Positions 57,822-64,000 of a DNA stretch of 64,000 bases are shown here, one piece after another. The DNA lies in NCBI RefSeq assembly GCF_000876015.1, contig NZ_BBQM01000001.1, positions 140,466 through 204,465 of the forward strand, in the 5' to 3' direction. A program made the translations under genes and the position numbers. The stretch comes from Cupriavidus basilensis. GTDB taxonomy: Bacteria; Pseudomonadota; Gammaproteobacteria; Burkholderiales; Burkholderiaceae. The notes under the pieces are model-generated. The model searched no databases and was not told the origin of the DNA. It saw only the letters and a list, made by a program, of their open reading frames with translations. Numbering within the stretch: position 1 is the first letter of the stretch; each line of letters opens with the position of its first letter.

Positions 57822-58979
57822 TTAGTCGAGTGTGCGGCGGTAGAAACGCACCGCGATGGCCATCACCACGGCGGTAAACAGCAGCAGCGGCCACACGTCG
57901 GGCCACAGTTCGGCCCAGCCGTTGCCCTTGAGCAGGATGCCGCGGATCATGCGGTTGAAGTAGGTCAGCGGCAGCACGCTGCCGATGCCCTGCGCCCAGC
58001 GCGGCATGCCCTGGAACGGGAACATGAAGCCCGACAGCAGGATGCCCGGCAGGAAATAGAAGAAGGTCAGCTGCACCGCCTGCAGCTGGTTCTGCGCCAG
58101 CGACGACAGCGTGATGCCGACCGTCAGGTTGGCGGCGATGAACAGCAGCGCGGCCAGGTAGACCGCCAGCACCGAGCCGACGAACGGCACGTGGAAGACC
58201 CAGCGCGCCGCCAGCAGGATGATGGTGGACTGGATCAGGCCGATGAACACGTAGGGCACGATCTTGCCGGTGATGACCTCGAGCGGCCGGACCGGCGTGG
58301 CGAGCAGGTTCTCCATCGTGCCGCGCTCGCGCTCGCGCGTCATCGCCAGGCCGGTCATCATCACCATCGTCATGGTCAGGATCACGCCCATCAGGCCGGG
58401 GATGATGTTGTACGGCGTGAGGCCCTCCGGGTTGTAGAGGCGCTGCACCTGCACCTCGAACGGCGCCTTGCCGCCCGCGAGATGCGCGAGCGCGCCCCGC
58501 AGGTCCTTGTCGGCCACCGAGTAGGCCAGCTGCGGCAGCGCGGCGATGGCCTGGCCGGTGGCGGACGGGTCGGTGGCGTCGGCCTCGACCAGCAGCGCCG
58601 GGCGCTCGCCGCGCAGCAGCCGCGCGGTGAAGTCGGGCGGGATGGTGAGCACGAACTGCACGTCGCCGCGGCGCAGCGCGGCGCGCCCGGCCGCTTCGTC
58701 GGGCAGGGTGCGGGTCACGCGGAAATACGTGGAAGCCTGCATGCCGGCCACGAACGAGCGCGTGAATTCGCTGTGGTCCGCCGCGATCACCGCGGTGGGC
58801 AGCTGGCGCGGGTCGGTGTTGATGGCGAAGCCGAACAGCATCAGCTGGATGATCGGCAGGCCCACGATCATGCCGAAGGTGATGCGGTCGCGGCGCAGCT
58901 GCAGGAACTCCTTGATGACGATGCTCCACCAGCGCTGCGGCGAGAACGCGAAGCGCCCGCCATTGCCGTTGCCGCTCAT
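57822..58979 (-). CDS. ABC-2 type efflux permease (YbhR/YhhJ-like)
   Basis: 385 residues. One N-terminal helix (ITFGMIVGLPIIQLMLFGFA), a large periplasmic domain of about 150 residues, then five C-terminal helices with the ABC-2 signature ERERGTMENLLATPVRPLEVITGKI. Start ATG overlaps the ATPase stop by 4 bp. E. coli-type YbhFSR pumps have two permeases; here a single copy probably homodimerises. Confidence 0.92.
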   Translation of the reverse strand: MSGNGNGGRFAFSPQRWWSIVIKEFLQLRRDRITFGMIVGLPIIQLMLFGFAINTDPRQLPTAVIAADHSEFTRSFVAGMQASTYFRVTRTLPDEAAGRAALRRGDVQFVLTIPPDFTARLLRGERPALLVEADATDPSATGQAIAALPQLAYSVADKDLRGALAHLAGGKAPFEVQVQRLYNPEGLTPYNIIPGLMGVILTMTMVMMTGLAMTRERERGTMENLLATPVRPLEVITGKIVPYVFIGLIQSTIILLAARWVFHVPFVGSVLAVYLAALLFIAANLTVGITLSSLAQNQLQAVQLTFFYFLPGILLSGFMFPFQGMPRWAQGIGSVLPLTYFNRMIRGILLKGNGWAELWPDVWPLLLFTAVVMAIAVRFYRRTLD

Positions 58980-59968
58980 CGCCCGGCCTCCTTGCCGGCG
59001 CGCATGTTGTCGTCGGCGCGGCTCATCATGTGGATGAAGACGTCTTCGAGGCTGGTGTCGATCCGCTCCAGCCGGTGCCGCGCGCCGGCCACGCGGCGCA
59101 GCGTGGCTTCGAGCGCGGCTTCGTCGTGCCCGGTGACGTGCAGCGCGCTGCCGAACACCACGGTCTGCTCGACCCCGGGCGCGCCGCGCAATTGGTCGGA
59201 CAGCGCGGAAAGCTGCTCGCCCAGCACGCTCCACGTGACCAGCTTCTGGCTGGCCACCACCTCGCCCGCGGTGCCCTGCGCCAGCAGCTTGCCGTAGGCG
59301 ATGTAGGCGAGCTTGTGGCAGCGCTCGGCCTCGTCCATGTAGTGCGTGCTGACCAGCACCGAGATGCCGCGCGCGGCGAGCTGATGCAACTGCGCCCAGA
59401 AATCGCGTCGCGCCTTCGGGTCCACGCCGGCGGTGGGCTCGTCGAGCAGCAGCAGCTGCGGCTCGTGCAGCAGGCAGGCGGCCAGCGCCAGGCGCTGCTT
59501 CCAGCCGCCCGAGAGCGAGCCGGCCAGCTGCTGCGCGCGGCTGGCCAGGCCGAGTTCCTCGAGCGCGCGGTCCACGGCCTCGCGCCGCTTCGGCATGCCG
59601 TACACGCGCGCGACGAAATCGAGGTTCTCGCGGATGGAGAGATCGTCCCAGTAGGAGAACTTCTGCGTCATGTAACCCACGCGGCGCTTGATCTGCGCGC
59701 TCTCGCGCAGGATGTCGTAGCCCAGGCAGGTGCCGCTGCCGCCGTCGGGCGTGAGCAGGCCGCACATCATGCGGATCGAGGTGGTCTTGCCGCTGCCGTT
59801 GGGGCCGAGGAAGCCGAAGATCTCGCCGCGCCCGACCTGCATGGCGAGCTTGTCGACCACCACCTTGTCGCCGTAGCGCTTGGTGAGGTCGCGCACGTCG
59901 ATGACCCATCCGGCGTGGCCGTCGCCGCGCGGACCGGGCGCTGCCGGGGGCATGGCGGATGCGCTCAT
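58976..59968 (-). CDS. ABC efflux pump ATP-binding protein
   Basis: 330 residues: Walker A LGPNGSGKTTSIRMMCGL, signature LSGGWKQRLALAACLLHEP (the W variant typical of the YbhF/DrrA group), Walker B LLLLDEPTAGVDPKAR, H-loop STHYMDEAERC. A C-terminal ~90-residue DrrA-like tail follows. It overlaps both neighbours by 4 bp (ATGA), showing tight translational coupling with the membrane-fusion protein and permease. Confidence 0.94.
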   Translation of the reverse strand: MSASAMPPAAPGPRGDGHAGWVIDVRDLTKRYGDKVVVDKLAMQVGRGEIFGFLGPNGSGKTTSIRMMCGLLTPDGGSGTCLGYDILRESAQIKRRVGYMTQKFSYWDDLSIRENLDFVARVYGMPKRREAVDRALEELGLASRAQQLAGSLSGGWKQRLALAACLLHEPQLLLLDEPTAGVDPKARRDFWAQLHQLAARGISVLVSTHYMDEAERCHKLAYIAYGKLLAQGTAGEVVASQKLVTWSVLGEQLSALSDQLRGAPGVEQTVVFGSALHVTGHDEAALEATLRRVAGARHRLERIDTSLEDVFIHMMSRADDNMRAGKEAGR

Positions 59969-60966
59969 GGCCGCGCCACCTCGACCGGCTGGCCCGGGTG
60001 CAGCTTCGGCGCGTCGGCCGCGGCCGGGCGCGCTTCCACCAGGAACACCAGCTTGGCGCGCGTCTCGTTGCTGTAGATCACCGGCGGCGTGAACTCGGCC
60101 TGGCTGGAGATGTAGCTGACGGTGGCGTCGACCGGCGCGGCGCAGCCGTCGCAGCGCACGCGCACCGGCTCGCCGGTCCTGAACGCGCCGACCACGGTTT
60201 CCGGCACGTAGAAGCGCACCTTGACGTTGCCCGGCGGCAGCAGCCTGACCACCGGGCTGCCGGCCGGCACCCAGTCGCCGCGGCGGAACGGCGTGTCGTA
60301 GACCAGGCCGGCCTGGGTCGCGCTCACGGTCTTGCGCGAGAGCTTCCACTCGGCCTGCGCCAGCGCGGCGCGCGCCGCGGCCACCTGGGCCTCCTGCGCG
60401 GCGCGCTGGGCGCTGCGCCCGGGCAGGCGCGCCACTTCCACGTCGCGCTGCAGTTCGCGCACGCGGGCGGCGTCGGCGGCGGCCGTGGCGCGGCTTTCCT
60501 CGAGCTGCGCCTGGGACACGCCGCCGATGGCGAACTGCGCCTGGTCGCGCCGGTATTGCGCCGCGCTGCGCAGCGCGCCGGCCTGCGCCTGCGCGAGCTG
60601 CGCGCGGGTGGCGTCCACCTCGGGCGGGCGCTTGCCGGTCTGCAGGTCGGCCGCCTGCGACTCGGCCGCGCGCACCTGCGCGGCGGCCTGCTGCCGCGCG
60701 GCGCTTTCGTCGTCGGCTTCGAGCGCGAACAGCGGCGCGCCGCCGGCGACCTGCTGGCCGCGCTGCACGACGAGCTGGTCGAGCCGCCCGGCGAACGGCG
60801 AGGCCACGCTGACGAACTCGCCCTCCACGTAGCCTTGCCAGGCGGGCGGCGCGTCGTTGCCGCACGCGCCGAGCAGCGCGGCGGCCGCGGCCGGCAACGC
60901 CAGGGCGGCGGTCCGGCGGGAGAGGCGGAGAAGGTGGCGAAGGTGGCGAAGGCGGTGGCGGTGCAT
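59965..60966 (-). CDS. HlyD-family membrane-fusion lipoprotein
   Basis: 333 residues. A very basic, histidine/arginine-rich N terminus leads into a lipobox LLGAC, then a biotinyl-lipoyl-like segment (GYVEGEFVSVASPFAGRLDQLVVQRGQQV), a long coiled coil (about residues 85-210), and a beta-barrel domain (TVSATQAGLVYDTPFRRGDWVPAGSPV). It bridges the ABC permease to the NodT channel. Start at 60966 preferred because GGAG lies 6 bp upstream; 60984 is possible. Confidence 0.92.
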   Translation of the reverse strand: MHRHRLRHLRHLLRLSRRTAALALPAAAAALLGACGNDAPPAWQGYVEGEFVSVASPFAGRLDQLVVQRGQQVAGGAPLFALEADDESAARQQAAAQVRAAESQAADLQTGKRPPEVDATRAQLAQAQAGALRSAAQYRRDQAQFAIGGVSQAQLEESRATAAADAARVRELQRDVEVARLPGRSAQRAAQEAQVAAARAALAQAEWKLSRKTVSATQAGLVYDTPFRRGDWVPAGSPVVRLLPPGNVKVRFYVPETVVGAFRTGEPVRVRCDGCAAPVDATVSYISSQAEFTPPVIYSNETRAKLVFLVEARPAAADAPKLHPGQPVEVARP

Positions 60967-60993
60967 GGCAGGCTCCGTGCGCATGGCTGGGTC

Positions 60994-61689
60994 TCAGGCG
61001 GAGGGGCTGGGAGGCAGCGGCAGCGGCGACATCCCGTGCGCGAGCAGCGCGCCGACGTGGCGCGCCAGCGCCTCGGGGTCGATGCCCTGCGCGCCGGGCA
61101 GGCGCTGCCAGATATGCGTGGTGGCCAGCGGCAGCAGCGTCAGGCCGATCAGCGACACCATCAGCAGTGCCGGCTCCACGCCCGGGTTGAGCTTGCCGGC
61201 CGCGCGCGCGGCGCCCAGGTGGGCGGTGACGATGCCGGCGCGCTGCAGCGCGATCTTCTGCAGCACGCGCTCGTGCAGCTGGCCTTCCGCGTTGACGATC
61301 TCGCGGATCCACAGCCCGGGGAACCACGGCGTGGCGGCGGCGGCGCGGATCAGCCGCGTGGCGATGCCGACCAGCATCGCGGTGGGATCTTCCTGGTCCG
61401 CCAGCGCGGGCGCGAAGACCTGCTCCACCAGCGGCTGCAGGCGCTCGTCGACCACCGCGTCGAGCAGCTGGTCGCGGTCGCGGAAGTAGTAGTGCACCAG
61501 CGCCGGCGTGACGCCGGCATGCGCGGCAATGGTCCTGATCGGCGTGGCGGCCACGCCGTGCCGCGCGAACAGGGTGGTGGCGGCGTCGAGCAGTTGCCCG
61601 CGCTGGCCGGCCGTGGCCGCCTTGCCGGCGGCGGGCCGGCCCGGGCGGCGGGGCGGGGAAGGCGAGCGGGCGGGCGGCGGCGTGGGCAT
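60994..61689 (-). CDS. TetR family repressor of the efflux operon
   Basis: 231 residues: a basic Pro/Arg-rich lead, TetR helix-turn-helix (QLLDAATTLFARHGVAATPIRTIAAHAGVTPALVHYYFRDRDQLLDA) and a helical ligand domain. It is 27 bp upstream of the membrane-fusion gene and precedes an AT-rich palindromic region at 61720-61737, so autorepression plus control of the pump is likely. Confidence 0.92.
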   Translation of the reverse strand: MPTPPPARSPSPPRRPGRPAAGKAATAGQRGQLLDAATTLFARHGVAATPIRTIAAHAGVTPALVHYYFRDRDQLLDAVVDERLQPLVEQVFAPALADQEDPTAMLVGIATRLIRAAAATPWFPGLWIREIVNAEGQLHERVLQKIALQRAGIVTAHLGAARAAGKLNPGVEPALLMVSLIGLTLLPLATTHIWQRLPGAQGIDPEALARHVGALLAHGMSPLPLPPSPSA

Positions 61690-61719
61690 GGGGCAAGCGC
61701 TGTGCGGGAACAGAGAAAT

Positions 61720-61737
61720 ATTAATTGTTGGATTAAT
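61720..61737. promoter_or_regulatory. TetR operator candidate
   Basis: ATTAAT (61720-61725), spacer TGTTGG, ATTAAT (61732-61737), 31 bp upstream of the tetR start and within the only AT-rich stretch of the divergent promoter shared with the porin gene. Confidence 0.5.
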
Positions 61738-61933
61738 TAATTCAAGGCCGGTTACAAAAATAACGATGGCCTGGGACCGCGGCGCACCCGCGCGGGAAGT
61801 GGAATGTTGCAATGCAGCAATGCAAGGTAGACATGTCATAAAGCCTTGGCTATGCTTCGTCCCGCCAATTCGCCAGGCAGCACCGTTGCTGCCGCCGGCC
61901 GCCCCGCCGGTCAGGTTTCTCCCCGGATTTTTC

Positions 61934-63343
61934 ATGCTGCTTCGCCGTCTCACCGCCGCCCCGGCGCGGTTCCGCTTGTCCGTTGCCTGCCGCTTGCCGG
62001 CCGTCGCCCTGTCGCTGCTGGCCTGCGCCGGCGTGGCGCGGGCGCAGGACGCAGGCCCGGCGCCGGACCCGATGCCGGCCTCGGGCAGCCTGGTGAACGA
62101 GGCCGACGCGCCGTTCTCGTTCCACGGCCAGACCACCTATATCTGGCAGCGCAAGCCGGCCTTCGGCGCGGCCTATTCGGGCGACAACAGCCTGGCCGCG
62201 CAGCGCGCCAAGAGCTATTCGTTCAGCACCACGCTCGACCTGGGGATCCGCCTGTGGCGCGGCGCCGAATTCCACTTCAACCCGGAGGTGACGCAGGGCG
62301 TGCCGTTCTCCGAGCTGCACGGCCTGGGCGGCCTGCCCAACGGCGAGCTGGCCAAGGTGTCGAGCACCAACCCGGTGTTCTACCGCGCGCGCGCCTTCGT
62401 GCGCCAGACCTGGGGCCTGGGCGGCGGCAGCGAGGACGTCGAGGCCGATTTCAACCAGTTCGCCGGCAGCGTCGACAAGCGCCGCGTGGTGCTGACCGCC
62501 GGCAATTTCGGCGCGCTCGACGTGTTCGACCAGAACGAATTCGGCTCCGACCCGCGCACCCAGTTCATGAACTGGTCATTCCTCACGCACGGCGCGTTCG
62601 ACTACCCGGCCGACGCGCGCGGCTACGACTGGGGCGTGGCGCTGGAATACATCGGCGACGCGTGGTCGGCGCGCATCGGCCGCTTCCTGCAGCCGCTCGA
62701 ATCCAACGGGCTGGAGCTGGACACGCGCATGTTCCAGCACTACGGCGACATCCTCGAACTGGAGAAGCGCTACAGCATCGCCGGCCAGCCCGGCACCGCG
62801 CGGCTGCTGTTCTTCCGCAACAAGGCGCGCATGGGCGCGTTCAGCGACGCGCTGCAGTTCGGCGCCGCCACCGGCACCACGCCGGACGTGGCCAACGTGC
62901 GCGAGGAACACGCCAAGATCGGCGTGGGGCTGACCCTGCTGCAACGGATCAACGAATCGCTGGGCGTGTTCGCGCGCGCCAACATGTCCGACGACAAGAC
63001 CGAGACCTACGCCTTCACGGAAATCGGCCGCCAGGTATCGGCCGGCGGCGTGCTCAACGGCAACGCCTGGGGTCGCCCGCGCGACGCGGTAGGGCTGGCC
63101 GTGGCGGTCAACATGCTGGGACCGCGGCACCGGGCGTATCTGGAGGCCGGCGGCCTCGGGGCGTTTCTCGGGGACGGCGCGCTACGGTATGGGCCGGAAC
63201 AGGTGATGGAGTTGTATTACAGTTTTCAGCCGGTCAAGTATTTGAGTATTAGTCCGGATTTTCAGTATATTCGGAATCCTGGGTATAATCGGGATCGGGG
63301 ACCGGCCAAGTTTTATGGGGTCAGGTTGCATGGGGAGTTTTGA
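61934..63343 (+). CDS. OprB-like carbohydrate porin
   Basis: 469 residues. Signal peptide (LPAVALSLLACAGVARA) then the mature start with FSFHGQTTYIWQRKPAFGAAYSG, LGIRLWRGAEFHFNPEVTQG, VLTAGNFGALDVFDQNEFG and a terminal VRLHGEF ending in Phe, all typical of the OprB carbohydrate-selective porin family. Divergent from tetR. In the last 54 codons only 4 end in C while 21 end in T; farther upstream in the gene pyrimidine-ending codons are almost all C. The shift abuts the second palindromic repeat. Confidence 0.9.
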   Translation: MLLRRLTAAPARFRLSVACRLPAVALSLLACAGVARAQDAGPAPDPMPASGSLVNEADAPFSFHGQTTYIWQRKPAFGAAYSGDNSLAAQRAKSYSFSTTLDLGIRLWRGAEFHFNPEVTQGVPFSELHGLGGLPNGELAKVSSTNPVFYRARAFVRQTWGLGGGSEDVEADFNQFAGSVDKRRVVLTAGNFGALDVFDQNEFGSDPRTQFMNWSFLTHGAFDYPADARGYDWGVALEYIGDAWSARIGRFLQPLESNGLELDTRMFQHYGDILELEKRYSIAGQPGTARLLFFRNKARMGAFSDALQFGAATGTTPDVANVREEHAKIGVGLTLLQRINESLGVFARANMSDDKTETYAFTEIGRQVSAGGVLNGNAWGRPRDAVGLAVAVNMLGPRHRAYLEAGGLGAFLGDGALRYGPEQVMELYYSFQPVKYLSISPDFQYIRNPGYNRDRGPAKFYGVRLHGEF

Positions 63344-63385
63344 AGGGGGTTGATTTTAATGGTGGTTTCTTAATGTCAAAAGCCA

Positions 63386-64000
63386 CTTCAAAGTCGACTG
63401 CTTAACATCAAAGTCAAAGTCAACATCAAAGTCAAAGGCTTTCGCTCCCCCGGAGCGACCTACTTTCTTTTGCCCGAAAAGAAAGTAGGCAAAGAAAGCG
63501 GGCTGCCTGGCCGGCAGGGGCAGAAACGTTGGGATTTCTCTTGTTGTTGGTTTCGTCGTGGGGCCTGTAGTTCTGCTGGGATCCTGCCGTTACCGGTGCG
63601 AGCGGCCACGATCTGGCTGGCGGTATGGGTTGCGGGGTCAGACCTATGATGGCGGGCGCACTGCTGGTTCGGACATCTGCCGTTACCGGTTTGGGCGGTC
63701 ACGGCGTAGCACCGGCACTGGTTTCGTGGTGGGCGTGGTGGACCCAGCGCGGGCGTGCTGGGTTACTTTGAACCGGATTACTTTTCAAGCCAAAACCGGG
63801 CGCGTCTCAAGTCGGGGCCACCACGCCCACCACGAAACCAGCACCGTTCCTATGCCGTATGCATTTGCCGCGGTCGCGGCAGCAGCCCGAAGGGCCTGGG
63901 CCTATGCCATCATGCAGCGCCACCACGAATCGAACACCACCCGAGAGACAGTGGCCGCTAAAACCGGTACCGGCAGAATCCCTGCAGAACCACCGCCCCC
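63386..64000. repeat. Large nested palindromic dispersed repeat, copy B (cut by window end)
   Basis: Starts with scattered CAAAGTC units (63390-63437), the GC hairpin 63443-63457 and the AT-rich hairpin 63459-63489 (13-bp perfect stem, loop GCCCG). From 63443 to 63713 it matches copy A at 10241-10511 with about 11 differences and no gaps. A central stem of 22 perfect base pairs joins 63720-63741 with 63818-63839. Farther out, 63560-63609 pairs with 63951-64000 at 41 of 50 positions. The right terminal hairpin should lie about 100 bp beyond the window. No coding capacity; the 76-nt centre differs from copy A. Confidence 0.88.

Overview
The window is about 64 kb of very GC-rich DNA with strong C/G third-position bias. 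Gene order points to a betaproteobacterium of the Burkholderiaceae, most like Cupriavidus or Ralstonia. The markers are the lptC-lptA-lptB-rpoN LPS-transport block, the uvrA / MFS / ssb block, and several orphan Bug-type (tripartite tricarboxylate transporter) binding proteins. I saw no rRNA, tRNA, CRISPR array or complete transposon.

Layout. 1-3.6 kb: start of rpoN (cut by the window edge), lptB, lptA, lptC and kdsD, all on the minus strand; no kdsC lies between kdsD and lptC. 3.7-10.2 kb: housekeeping genes for a KefB-type antiporter, a ribbon-helix-helix protein, a DJ-1/PfpI protein, apt, a LysE exporter and a Na/Pi cotransporter. 10.2-10.9 kb: a non-coding, nested palindromic repeat. 11-16.3 kb: uvrA, an MFS transporter and ssb. 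16.4-28.6 kb: an accessory block that opens with the N-terminal remnant of a tyrosine recombinase. It holds two catabolic clusters. One is a divergent LysR cluster (DUF1254 protein, Bug receptor, metallo-beta-lactamase hydrolase / CoA transferase, truncated crotonase, Bug receptor, porin). The other is a GntR cluster (carboxymuconolactone decarboxylase-like protein, hydroxyisobutyrate-type dehydrogenase, Bug receptor).

28.6-33.9 kb: an encapsulin nanocompartment operon whose Dyp peroxidase cargo carries a C-terminal loading tag, then a zinc-ribbon protein, an MFS exporter with an extra C-terminal domain and a small molybdopterin-domain protein. 34-37.8 kb: Bug receptor, LysR and a ThDP enzyme. 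38-44 kb: a giant double UvrA of 1,964 residues with four ATPase modules. 44-51 kb: a cluster for a small hydroxylated amine or amino acid (APH-type kinase, class-III PLP enzyme, MocR regulator, MHS permease, M20 deacylase). 51-56.3 kb: a hydantoin/allantoin-type cluster (GntR, racemase, NCS1 permease) and a class-I aminotransferase. 56.3-63.3 kb: a TetR-controlled ABC efflux operon with its own outer-membrane channel, and a divergent OprB-type porin. 63.4-64 kb: a second copy of the 10.2-kb palindrome, cut by the window end.

The most unusual signal is the pair of roughly 670-bp palindromes combined with the composition of the genes that run into them. The last 26-54 codons of all three flanking genes lose nearly all C-ending codons on the coding strand, while pyrimidine-ending codons farther inside the same genes are mostly C-ending. 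This looks like an element-associated, strand-specific C-to-T substitution zone. I do not know a published description of it.
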